This document shows positions 31,781 through 38,090 of a stretch of 48,805 bases of DNA, in pieces. The position numbers and the translations under genes are program-made. The DNA comes from an uncultured Fibrobacter sp. (GTDB lineage: Bacteria > Fibrobacterota > Fibrobacteria > Fibrobacterales > Fibrobacteraceae). The stretch covers positions 1 through 48,805 of the forward strand of contig CAMHDS010000011.1 of the NCBI GenBank assembly GCA_946183925.1. The letters are read 5' to 3'. Position 1 is the stretch's first letter. The number at the start of each line of letters is the position of its first letter. Below the pieces are notes generated by a model. It saw nothing but the letters and a program-made list of their open reading frames with translations. It ran no database searches and was not told the origin of the DNA.

Positions 31781-32685
31781 TACAGCACCCCCCTCAGGTT
31801 GATTTCGTAGCGCAGCGCCAGGAGAAAATATTCAATCTTCTTGGAATCCGGGGCGAAAAGGTTGCCCTTGGAATTTATGAACCAGCCGAGCCCCTGCATC
31901 TTGATCCAGTCGGCGGCGGTAAGGGCGATGTTGTTCTTCTGGAAAAAGGCGAGCCATGCCGGAGGGTCTTGGGACAAGTCACTTTCGGTTATAGACAACC
32001 TAACAAGGGCCTTCTTCTGGTTCAGCGTGAGCTGCAGGGGCGGCCAGGGTTTTTCTTGCGCTTCGGATTCCAGATAGTCCACGAACAGTTCCAAAAGTTC
32101 GGGCTGGGTGACCGTCACCATGGGGTCCATCCCGGCAATCTCCACGAACTTGCGCCGGCTGAGTGCCTTCAGGTCTTCCTTGACTTCGGGGGCAGATGCC
32201 TTGGTCTGCCAGCAGAATTCCTGCACAAGGCTTTCTAGCGAGTAGGGCTCGCCCTTTTTCAGGTGCCTGCAGAATTCGGAGAGGCTCACGAGGGAATTAG
32301 CGGCCCGGCTACGGCGGATGGCTTCTTTCCGTTGGCGGTTTCTGGCCGAAAGTTCGCGGATAACGGCCAAAAGCCAAAGGGGAATGCTCTTGAGTTCGGA
32401 CTCCATGCAGTCTTCGCCCACCACGGTGATTTCGGAATCCCTGGTGGCTTCCAGGTCGTAGCGGAAAGGTTCCCGCTCCAACAGGGCGGCGACTCCCACC
32501 AGGTCGCCGGGCTGCATGGTAAAGTGCACCTTGCGGGGAGTCAGGGAATTGTCCACTGCCGCAAGCTCGCCCTTGTCCAGGATGATGATTTTTCGCTCCT
32601 GGTCGTCGTGGGAATATACAACAAAACCCGCCTTCACGCTTGAGTGCGTGGGCGGGATAACTTGTTGTCGGGAATTCCCGTTCAT
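31780..32685 (-). CDS. Cyclic-nucleotide-binding-domain protein (first of a pair)
   Basis: This 301-residue paralogue of the next gene has a divergent cNMP-type beta-roll (about residues 15-115) with MQPGDLVGVAALLEREPFRYDLEA, in which cassette residues have changed as in its partner. A helical region follows. No clear HTH is present. GGGTGA lies upstream of the ATG. It starts 25 bases after rplS ends, so it probably shares the rimM-trmD-rplS transcript. Sensing of a nucleotide or a structural role are both possible. Confidence 0.8.
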   Translation of the reverse strand: MNGNSRQQVIPPTHSSVKAGFVVYSHDDQERKIIILDKGELAAVDNSLTPRKVHFTMQPGDLVGVAALLEREPFRYDLEATRDSEITVVGEDCMESELKSIPLWLLAVIRELSARNRQRKEAIRRSRAANSLVSLSEFCRHLKKGEPYSLESLVQEFCWQTKASAPEVKEDLKALSRRKFVEIAGMDPMVTVTQPELLELFVDYLESEAQEKPWPPLQLTLNQKKALVRLSITESDLSQDPPAWLAFFQKNNIALTAADWIKMQGLGWFINSKGNLFAPDSKKIEYFLLALRYEINLRGVL

Positions 32686-32710
32686 CGGGAAATCACCCCC
32701 GAAAGCCTAA

Positions 32711-33058
32711 TTAGGCCTCGCGTTCGTCGATACGGGCGGCCTTACCGCGGAGGTTACGCATGTAGTAGATGCGGGACTGGCGGACCTTACCGGCACGATC
32801 CAGGACGATGGATTCGATACGGGGGGAGTTCACCGGGAAAATGCGTTCCACGGCGACGGCGCCGGACATCTTGCGGACCGTGAGGGTCTTGGAAATGCCG
32901 GAGTTCTTCTGCTGGATCACAACGCCCTTGAAAGGCTGGATGCGTTCCTTGGTTCCTTCGATAACCTTTACGTTCACAGTGACGGTGTCACCGGCGCGGA
33001 AGCTGGGGGCTTCGGCCTTTACGTTTTCGTTATGGATAGCTTCGATGTTCAGGGACAT
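32711..33058 (-). CDS. rplS: 50S ribosomal protein L19
   Basis: L19 sits at the 30S-50S interface. The 115-residue protein has the family pattern FRAGDTVTVNVKVIEGTKERIQPFKG, SGISKTLTVRKMSG and VERIFPVNSPRIESI, and a basic end. AGAGG lies seven to eight bases before the ATG. It is 16 bases downstream of trmD in the conserved rimM-trmD-rplS order. Confidence 0.97.
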   Translation of the reverse strand: MSLNIEAIHNENVKAEAPSFRAGDTVTVNVKVIEGTKERIQPFKGVVIQQKNSGISKTLTVRKMSGAVAVERIFPVNSPRIESIVLDRAGKVRQSRIYYMRNLRGKAARIDEREA

Positions 33059-33074
33059 AATGTGTACCTCTTAA

Positions 33075-33779
33075 TTATTTGTCGCCAAATTTAGCATTTA
33101 ATTTGAATTTTTCAAGGATGTCGGGGCGTCTTTCCTCGGTTCTTTTCAAGGATTCCTGCTTCCGCCATTCAGAAATGTTCTTGTGGTGACCCGAAAGCAG
33201 CACTTCGGGCACCTTTTTGCCCTCGAAAACCTCGGGGCGTGTATAGACCGGCCAACCCAGTAGCCCCTGGGCAAAGGAGTCCGTGTCGCCGGATTCACGG
33301 TTCCCGAGGGCCCCGTCCTTTAGCCGCACCACGGCGTCGGTCAGGAGCATGGCGGGCAGTTCGCCCCCGCTCACCACGAAATCCCCGATGGAAATTTCCA
33401 TGTCCACCTCGGACTGGCGTATGCGGTCGTCGATTCCCTTGTAGTGCCCGCACACGATGACCAGGTGTTCTTCCTTGGAAAGATCCGCGGCAATCTGGTG
33501 GGTGAGGGGCACCCCGTCTGCGGTCATGTAGATGACCTTGCCGTCGTCTTCCTTGACGCCGGTGCTACGGATAGCCTGGGCCAGGGGTTCAGGTCTGAGC
33601 ACCATCCCCGGTTCGCCACCGTAGGGCACGTCGTCCACCTGGCCGTAGTCGTTCACGGCAAAGTCCCGCAAAAACACGGTGTTGAACTGCAGGATTCCCT
33701 TGCTCTGGGCGCGGCCCATGATGGATTGCTTCATGGGGGCAAACATCTCGGGGAATATGGTGATGCAGTCGATTCTCAT
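33075..33779 (-). CDS. trmD: tRNA (guanine-N1)-methyltransferase TrmD
   Basis: TrmD methylates G37 of tRNAs that read CNN codons. The 234-residue SPOUT-fold protein starts MRIDCITIFPEMF and has YGGEPGMVLRPEPL, VICGHYKGIDDR and SIGDFVVSGGELPAM, the knotted SAM site. The frame is open for six more codons, but the ATG at 33779 matches the conserved N-terminus and overlaps the rimM stop as ATGA. Confidence 0.97.
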   Translation of the reverse strand: MRIDCITIFPEMFAPMKQSIMGRAQSKGILQFNTVFLRDFAVNDYGQVDDVPYGGEPGMVLRPEPLAQAIRSTGVKEDDGKVIYMTADGVPLTHQIAADLSKEEHLVIVCGHYKGIDDRIRQSEVDMEISIGDFVVSGGELPAMLLTDAVVRLKDGALGNRESGDTDSFAQGLLGWPVYTRPEVFEGKKVPEVLLSGHHKNISEWRKQESLKRTEERRPDILEKFKLNAKFGDK

Positions 33780-34336
33780 GAGCGCTCCTCGGGGCACAGC
33801 GCCCGCAGGTAGTCGCCGTCGCAGACGATGGCCCGGTTTTCTTCGTCAATTTCTGACACGCAGTCCTCTATCCAGGGGGCAAGGATGGGCTTCTTGGAAA
33901 ACTCCGCCTGGGCTTCTTCGGCAAACTTGATGAGGAAGGCGTCCACGGTGGGCAGTTCCTGCACCTCCAGCACTTCGCCTACGGTGCGTCCGTCCGTGAG
34001 CTTGACCGCAAAGCCTGCCAGGTCGTCCAGGTAGAACTCCCCTTCGGGGGCGGGAATCCGCTCGTCGGGGCTTACCATCAGGCTCCCGTTCACCAGGGGC
34101 CGCAGGGATTCCGGAGTGTCGAAACCCTTGAACTTCAGGTGCCAGAGCGCCCCCGCCAGCTTGGACTCTTCCACTTCCAGTTCCACGAACTGCCCGTTCA
34201 CCTTTTCCACCACCACGGCCTTCAACAGCTTGTGGCGCTCCGGATCATGGGTCGTGGGCCGGGCCTTGATAAAGCCCTTGACACCATGGCTTCCCATGAG
34301 TTCGCAGACGGTGATGTAGTTGGAGTAGTCGGGCAT
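33776..34336 (-). CDS. rimM: Ribosome maturation factor RimM
   Basis: RimM helps assemble the 30S head, binding S19. The 186-residue protein has the N-terminal barrel (ITVCELMGSHGVKGFIKA) and a PRC-barrel C-terminus (EFYLDDLAGFAVKLTDGRTVGEVLEV, then LAPWIEDCVSEID). It overlaps trmD by four bases. There is no Shine-Dalgarno: CCCCTAT-type heptamers run right up to the ATG. It is separated from rpsP by a terminator and repeats. Confidence 0.95.
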   Translation of the reverse strand: MPDYSNYITVCELMGSHGVKGFIKARPTTHDPERHKLLKAVVVEKVNGQFVELEVEESKLAGALWHLKFKGFDTPESLRPLVNGSLMVSPDERIPAPEGEFYLDDLAGFAVKLTDGRTVGEVLEVQELPTVDAFLIKFAEEAQAEFSKKPILAPWIEDCVSEIDEENRAIVCDGDYLRALCPEERS

Positions 34337-34337
34337 T

Positions 34338-34368
34338 GGGGAGGGGATAGGGGTTAGGATCTAGGGAG
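34338..34368. repeat. CCCCTAT-type heptamers abutting the rimM start
   Basis: On the minus strand the units TCCCTAG, ATCCTAA, CCCCTAT, CCCCTCC lead directly into CCAATG. They match the block upstream of comEB. Confidence 0.65.
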
Positions 34369-34391
34369 GTGTGGGGTGAAAGATTAGTAAT

Positions 34392-34485
34392 GAGTTGTGA
34401 GTTATGAGTTGTGAGTTTTTATAGTCGCGCCTTTGGCGCCAAATTATACACTGACAACTGATAACTCAGGACTGATAACTCAATA
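34392..34485. repeat. Two tandem heptamer tracts between rpsP and rimM
   Basis: Positions 34392-34419 are GAGTTGT, GAGTTAT, GAGTTGT, GAGTTTT. Positions 34451-34485 are CTGACAA, CTGATAA, CTCAGGA, CTGATAA, CTCAATA. Just before, GATTAGTAATGAGTT (34382-34396) repeats exactly the copy at 3941-3955. Confidence 0.8.
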
Positions 34486-34497
34486 AACGTCCTTAGA

Positions 34498-34528
34498 CGA
34501 AAAAAGTCCTGCGCACGAGGCGCAGGAC
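34498..34528 (-). terminator. Intrinsic terminator of rpsP
   Basis: GTCCTGCGC pairs with GCGCAGGAC around 5 bases. On the minus strand a T-run (complement of 34500-34505) follows. It lies 17 bases after the rpsP stop. Confidence 0.88.
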
Positions 34529-34545
34529 TCTGCAAAAGGGTGCGA

Positions 34546-34995
34546 TTAGGCTTCGGCCGGGGCTTCAGCGGCAGCCTCGGCAGGAGCTTCGGCGGCTGCA
34601 GCGGCTTCGGCAGCGGCGGCTTCCTTGGCGGCCTTTTCAGCTTCGATCTTGGCGAGAGCCTTGGGACCGAGCTTGGCCTTCTTGGCCTTGTCGGCCTTAG
34701 GAGTGGCGACCTTGCCTTCGATGGAACGGCCGGCGCGGAGCTCGTGGAAGAGTTCCATGATGCCCACCTTCTTCAGGAGGCTGCGGACGGTGTCAGAGGG
34801 CTGAGCGCCGGTCTGGAGCCACTTGAGGACCTTTTCCTGCTCGAAACGGATTTCGGGCTTCTTCAGGTTGGGGTTGTAGAAACCCACCTGTTCGATAAAG
34901 CTATCGTCGCGGGCCTTGCGGCTGTCGATGACCACGGCGCGATAGATGGGGTTGTGACGCTTGCCAAAGCGAGCGAGACGGATAACAGTTGCCAT
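34546..34995 (-). CDS. rpsP: 30S ribosomal protein S16 with long Ala-rich tail
   Basis: S16 is an early-binding small-subunit protein. The core (about residues 1-85) has TVIRLARFGKRHNPIYRAVV and GFYNP. The protein is 149 residues, clearly longer than the roughly 80-90 of the short bacterial forms: a Lys-rich segment and then an Ala/Glu/Pro tail (AAAAEAAAAAEAPAEAA) follow. Long tails on S16 are known in Bacteroidetes-like groups. AGAGG precedes the ATG; a strong promoter lies upstream and a terminator downstream. Confidence 0.96.
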   Translation of the reverse strand: MATVIRLARFGKRHNPIYRAVVIDSRKARDDSFIEQVGFYNPNLKKPEIRFEQEKVLKWLQTGAQPSDTVRSLLKKVGIMELFHELRAGRSIEGKVATPKADKAKKAKLGPKALAKIEAEKAAKEAAAAEAAAAAEAPAEAAAEAPAEA

Positions 34996-35035
34996 TTTAA
35001 CCTCTTTTAGGGTTGATTGTTTCTTTTTGAGGCCA

Positions 35036-35064
35036 AATATAACAACAAAAAACTTGTGTGTAAA
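35036..35064 (-). promoter_or_regulatory. rpsP promoter
   Basis: On the minus strand TTTACA (complement of 35059-35064) and TATATT (complement of 35036-35041) are exactly 17 bases apart. They end about 40 bases before the rpsP ATG. Confidence 0.65.
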
Positions 35065-35095
35065 GGACGGAATGTAAAATTTTTCCGTTCTTTAC
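35060..35095. repeat. 13-bp inverted repeat overlapping the rpsP -35 box
   Basis: GTAAAGGACGGAA (35060-35072) and TTCCGTTCTTTAC (35083-35095) pair with one mismatch and a 10-base spacer. The arm includes the -35 box, so an operator is plausible. Confidence 0.5.
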
Positions 35096-35115
35096 ATATA
35101 AATTAACATTGAGCT

Positions 35116-35230
35116 AGCGGGGCCGAAATGCCCAAAAATTGACGATTTTGATTGAAAATCGCCAATTTTGACCCCAAACTAGTCCCTTTTTTACTCCAAA
35201 GGGGGAAGCCTCCCCCTGATTTCGGCCGCT
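35116..35230. other. Nested inverted-repeat element, possible three-way-junction RNA
   Basis: AGC plus GGCCGAAAT (35116-35129, two-base bulge) pairs perfectly with ATTTCGGCC plus GCT (35219-35230). Inside are a 15-bp hairpin (35135-35149 with 35155-35169, one mismatch that is G-U on the minus strand) and GGGGGA-agcc-TCCCCC (35201-35216). I recognise no known RNA family. It could be a structured RNA or a small non-autonomous mobile element. Confidence 0.45.
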
Positions 35231-35238
35231 CAGCCCAT

Positions 35239-35292
35239 CTTGTCATCCCCGCCACCACCTTGTCATCCCCGCGCAGGCGGGGATCTCCTATC
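35239..35292. repeat. REP-like CTTGTCATCCCCGC repeat, two copies
   Basis: A truncated copy (35239-35253) is followed by a full one (35259-35290), containing CCCCGC-gcag-GCGGGG and ending GATCTCC. It resembles a palindromic repeat common in many bacterial genomes. Confidence 0.6.
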
Positions 35293-35397
35293 CGCTTTCA
35301 TCGTGGCTTTTCGCGTCCTCCATCACCCCCTCTCCTAGGGGACACCCCTAAAACCCCGTTTTTTTCAGCGTTACCCGTCACCCTCGTAGAAAAGATA

Positions 35398-35403
35398 TAG
35401 ATT
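35398..35403 (+). promoter_or_regulatory. -10 box TAGATT, 7 bases before the ATG at 35411
   Basis: TAGATT is followed by seven bases and ATG, with no Shine-Dalgarno. Confidence 0.42.
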
Positions 35404-35410
35404 TTAGGCC

Positions 35411-36733
35411 ATGGACGGAACCCAATCTTTCTCTGAAATGGCCATGGCTCTCTCTCTGGATTACGAGAGCGTGTACTTTGTAGATATCGAGACGGACCGT
35501 TATGCGGAGTATTCCTCCCGTGGCGGTTACCGCCAGCTGCAACTGGACTACTCGGGTAATGAGTTCTGGGGAGATGTGCAGAAAAACCTGAAGAACGTGG
35601 TCTTCGAGGCGGACCAGGGCATGCTTTCCAGGGCCTTGACCAAGGAAAACGTGCTCACCGAGACGGCTGACGGCAGCCCCTTCACTTTGAACTACCGCCT
35701 GCTGATTGACGGAGAGCCCACCTGGTACACCCTGAAATCGGTCCACATCCAGTTCGGCGACAAGAACTACCTGGTGGTGGGGGTCTGCAACGTAGACTCC
35801 CTGGTCAGGCAGCAAAAGAAGCTGGAGCAGGAAACTACCAAGAGCGCCACCTACGGGCAAATCGCCCTGGCCCTTGCAAACCAGTACGTCACCATCTACC
35901 GCGTGAACCGCAAGACCGACCACTATGCGGAATACAAGGCCAAGGAATTTTACAAGGAACTGGCTATCGAAGAAAGTGGGGATGATTTTTGGGGCGACTG
36001 CCAGAAAAACCTGCAGAGGGTCATCTACGAAGAAGACCGGGAACTGCTTTCGGCGGTTCTGGCGAAGGATACCCTACTGAAGGAATTGGACAACAGCGGC
36101 AGTTTCTCTTACACCTACCGTCTGCTGGTCCACGGCGTTCCCACGTACATGAACATGAAGGCGGTGGCATCTGGCGATGAACATATTGTTATTGCGGTGA
36201 GCAACATCGACGCCCAGGTCCGCAGGGAGCACGAGTTCTCCGAAGCTCTGAGCCTAGCCCTTGAAAAATCCCACAGAGACAGCCTTACGGGAGTCAAGAA
36301 CAAGAACGCCTTCGTGGAATTCGAGACTAGGCTGGACCATGAAATACAGTCCGGCGCCTGTCAGGAATTTGCCGTTGCTGTCTGCGACGTGAACGGCCTC
36401 AAGGAAGTGAACGACACCAAGGGGCATAAGGCTGGAGATGAGTACATTTGCAGAGCGGCCAAGCTGGTCTGCGAAATCTTCAAGCACAGCCCGGTGTTCC
36501 GCGTAGGCGGTGACGAGTTTGCGGTCATCCTTCGGGATTTTGACTACAAAAGGCGCGAAGACCTCCAGGAACAGATTGACGGTATCGTTCAGGAGAACCA
36601 GAAAAAGGGTGGCGTGGTGGTGGCCTGCGGCATGGCCTGCTTTGAGCCCGCCAAGGACAGGAATGTGGCCCAGGTGTTTGAACGTGCCGACCAGCAGATG
36701 TATTCCCGCAAGAAAAAGCTGAAGGACTCGTAA
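35411..36733 (+). CDS. Diguanylate cyclase with duplicated PAS-like sensor
   Basis: This 440-residue cytosolic protein probably makes cyclic di-GMP. Residues about 1-130 and 150-270 are clear duplicates of one PAS-like unit: DYESVYFVDIETDRYAEY matches QYVTIYRVNRKTDHYAEY, and both have FWGD-QKNL and TYRLL or NYRLL. The GGDEF domain (about 275-440) has DSLTGVKNKNAF, VCDVNGLKEVND and an intact RVGGDEF (about 364-370). No RxxD inhibitory site is seen upstream of GGDEF, so product inhibition may be absent. It is monocistronic, with a hairpin over its stop codon. A PilZ c-di-GMP receptor gene lies at 40272. Confidence 0.92.
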   Translation: MDGTQSFSEMAMALSLDYESVYFVDIETDRYAEYSSRGGYRQLQLDYSGNEFWGDVQKNLKNVVFEADQGMLSRALTKENVLTETADGSPFTLNYRLLIDGEPTWYTLKSVHIQFGDKNYLVVGVCNVDSLVRQQKKLEQETTKSATYGQIALALANQYVTIYRVNRKTDHYAEYKAKEFYKELAIEESGDDFWGDCQKNLQRVIYEEDRELLSAVLAKDTLLKELDNSGSFSYTYRLLVHGVPTYMNMKAVASGDEHIVIAVSNIDAQVRREHEFSEALSLALEKSHRDSLTGVKNKNAFVEFETRLDHEIQSGACQEFAVAVCDVNGLKEVNDTKGHKAGDEYICRAAKLVCEIFKHSPVFRVGGDEFAVILRDFDYKRREDLQEQIDGIVQENQKKGGVVVACGMACFEPAKDRNVAQVFERADQQMYSRKKKLKDS

Positions 36734-36744
36734 AACGAGTCCTT
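36722..36744 (+). terminator. Hairpin over the cyclase stop codon
   Basis: AAGGACTCGT and ACGAGTCCTT pair perfectly with a 3-base loop that lies within the TAA. A T-run follows only after 13 bases, so it may be a terminator or an mRNA end. Confidence 0.45.
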
Positions 36745-36767
36745 CCCGCACTAAGCATTTTTCTTTC

Positions 36768-36797
36768 AAACGGTAGTTTTACGCATGAACTGCCGTT
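36768..36797. terminator. Hairpin between convergent genes
   Basis: AAACGGTAGTT and AACTGCCGTTT pair (one G-U or mismatch) around 9 bases, between the cyclase and cyclophilin stops. It has no T-run on either side. Confidence 0.35.
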
Positions 36798-36819
36798 TGT
36801 GAAGGTTTGTAGTCGAATA

Positions 36820-37365
36820 CTAGACTTTTTCGATGGTCACAGATTCAATAATCACGTCATCATAAGGGGCGTCGCGGCGGTCGGTCTTGACGCTTGCAAT
36901 TTCGTCCAAGACTTCGAAGCCTTCGTAGAGCTGACCGAACACGGAGTAGCCGTCGGCAGGGCCGGGGCCCACCTGGTCGTGGTCCAAGAAGTGCACGTTG
37001 TCGCCATGGACAATGAAAAACTGGCTGCCGATGGAATTGGGTAGGGCGGTCTTAGCCCAGCTGAGGGCCCCGCGCATGTGGGAAAGGCAGGGGTCGTACT
37101 TGTCACCGATGGTGGTGCCCGGACCTTTGGCGGAGTGGCCACCGGTACCATTTCTGTTGGTAAAATCGCCGCCCTGGATCATGAAATCCTTGATGATACG
37201 GTGGAAAGGGGCTCCGTCGTACTTGCCCTGCTTGGCCAGTTCAATAAAGTTTGTTGCGCATTCGCCCACGCGTTCTTCGAAGAGGCGGAGCTTCATGGTG
37301 CCGTGGTTAGTTTTCATGATGGCGATGGTTTCGCCTGCCTGGGGTTTGTCGAGCTGGTTGAACAT
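36820..37365 (-). CDS. Cyclophilin-type peptidyl-prolyl isomerase
   Basis: A 181-residue protein that isomerises prolyl bonds. It carries the cyclophilin signature: NFIELAKQGKYDGAPFHRIIKDFMIQGGDF (active-site Arg in FHRII), GSQFFIVHGD, FLD, and SVFGQLYEGFEVLDEI. There is no signal peptide, so it is cytosolic. GGAG lies six bases before the ATG. Heptamer repeats lie just upstream. Confidence 0.95.
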   Translation of the reverse strand: MFNQLDKPQAGETIAIMKTNHGTMKLRLFEERVGECATNFIELAKQGKYDGAPFHRIIKDFMIQGGDFTNRNGTGGHSAKGPGTTIGDKYDPCLSHMRGALSWAKTALPNSIGSQFFIVHGDNVHFLDHDQVGPGPADGYSVFGQLYEGFEVLDEIASVKTDRRDAPYDDVIIESVTIEKV

Positions 37366-37379
37366 GGGAACTCCGAAAA

Positions 37380-37396
37380 GTGGTTAGTGGTTAGTT
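37380..37396. repeat. Short heptamer tract GTGGTTA x2
   Basis: GTGGTTA, GTGGTTA, GTTC lie upstream of the cyclophilin Shine-Dalgarno. In reverse complement they resemble the CACTAAT units before pyrR at the other end of the same spacer. Confidence 0.6.
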
Positions 37397-37457
37397 CATT
37401 GTAAAATGCAGAACTGTCTTTGCATATATATACAATTATTGAGGTGTGTAATTGAAT

Positions 37458-37484
37458 CTTTTTTTGTGAAAACAGCAAAAAAAG
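37458..37484. repeat. A/T hairpin in the pyrR leader
   Basis: CTTTTTTTG and CAAAAAAAG pair perfectly around 9 bases. It is not a classic PyrR attenuator. Confidence 0.4.
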
Positions 37485-37499
37485 CTAGATTCTCCTAAA

Positions 37500-37527
37500 C
37501 ACTAATCACTAATCACTAGCCACTAGT
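37500..37527. repeat. Four heptamers abutting the pyrR start
   Basis: CACTAAT, CACTAAT, CACTAGC, CACTAGT end one base before the ATG at 37529. TAGATT (37486-37491) lies just upstream of the block. Confidence 0.8.
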
Positions 37528-37528
37528 C

Positions 37529-38089
37529 ATGAAAGACAACTGCAAAAGACTTCAAGAACTCCTCTCGGCACAGGCTATGGAATTTGCCTTGGACGAGATG
37601 GCCGCAAAGATTGCAAAGATGCACCCCAGTGCCGACAACATGATTGTTCTCGGCATGGCAAGCCGCGGGATTCCCCTGGCTCAAAAGCTCAGCAAGCGCT
37701 TGAGCGAAAAGTTCGGGAAGCCCATCGAGACTGGCAGCCTGGATGCTACGTTCTACCGTGATGATTTCCACTATCGCAAAAAACTGGGCTCTACGGAAAT
37801 GCGTTTTACCGAGATGCCCGCTAGCGTAGAAGGCAAGGTGGTGATTCTGGTGGATGACGTCCTTTATACAGGTCGCTCCGTTCGGGCGGCGTTGCAGGCC
37901 ATTTTGGACTTTGGACGCCCATCGGTGGTTCGGCTCTGCGTTCTGGTGGATCGGGGCCACAGGGAACTGCCCATCGCACCCGACTGTGTGGGACTCACCG
38001 TTGAAACCGCACAGAACCAGGAAGTCCGGGTGAACATCGAACCCATTGACAATGAAAATTCCGTCTATCTCGTAGAAGTGGAGGCTTAG
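37529..38089 (+). CDS. pyrR: PyrR, pyrimidine regulator/uracil phosphoribosyltransferase
   Basis: PyrR binds UMP or UTP to control pyr genes and converts uracil to UMP with PRPP. The 186-residue protein has the PRPP loop VILVDDVLYTGRSVRAAL (about 105-122), VLGMASRGIPLA, and VLVDRGHRELPIAPDCVG. The leader has no recognisable RNA-binding attenuator, so in this organism it may act mainly as an enzyme, as suggested for Gram-negative PyrR. No Shine-Dalgarno is present. It is followed closely by pyrB, with the TTG start one base after the stop. Confidence 0.95.
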   Translation: MKDNCKRLQELLSAQAMEFALDEMAAKIAKMHPSADNMIVLGMASRGIPLAQKLSKRLSEKFGKPIETGSLDATFYRDDFHYRKKLGSTEMRFTEMPASVEGKVVILVDDVLYTGRSVRAALQAILDFGRPSVVRLCVLVDRGHRELPIAPDCVGLTVETAQNQEVRVNIEPIDNENSVYLVEVEA

Positions 38090-38090
38090 C

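Noticed and set aside
35239..35292. CRISPR repeats
   Set aside because: There are only two unequal copies a few bases apart, with no spacers; it fits a REP-like palindrome better.
37397..37528. PyrR-type attenuator in the pyrR leader
   Set aside because: There is no terminator/antiterminator pair or known PyrR binding loop; only an A/T hairpin without a following T-run.
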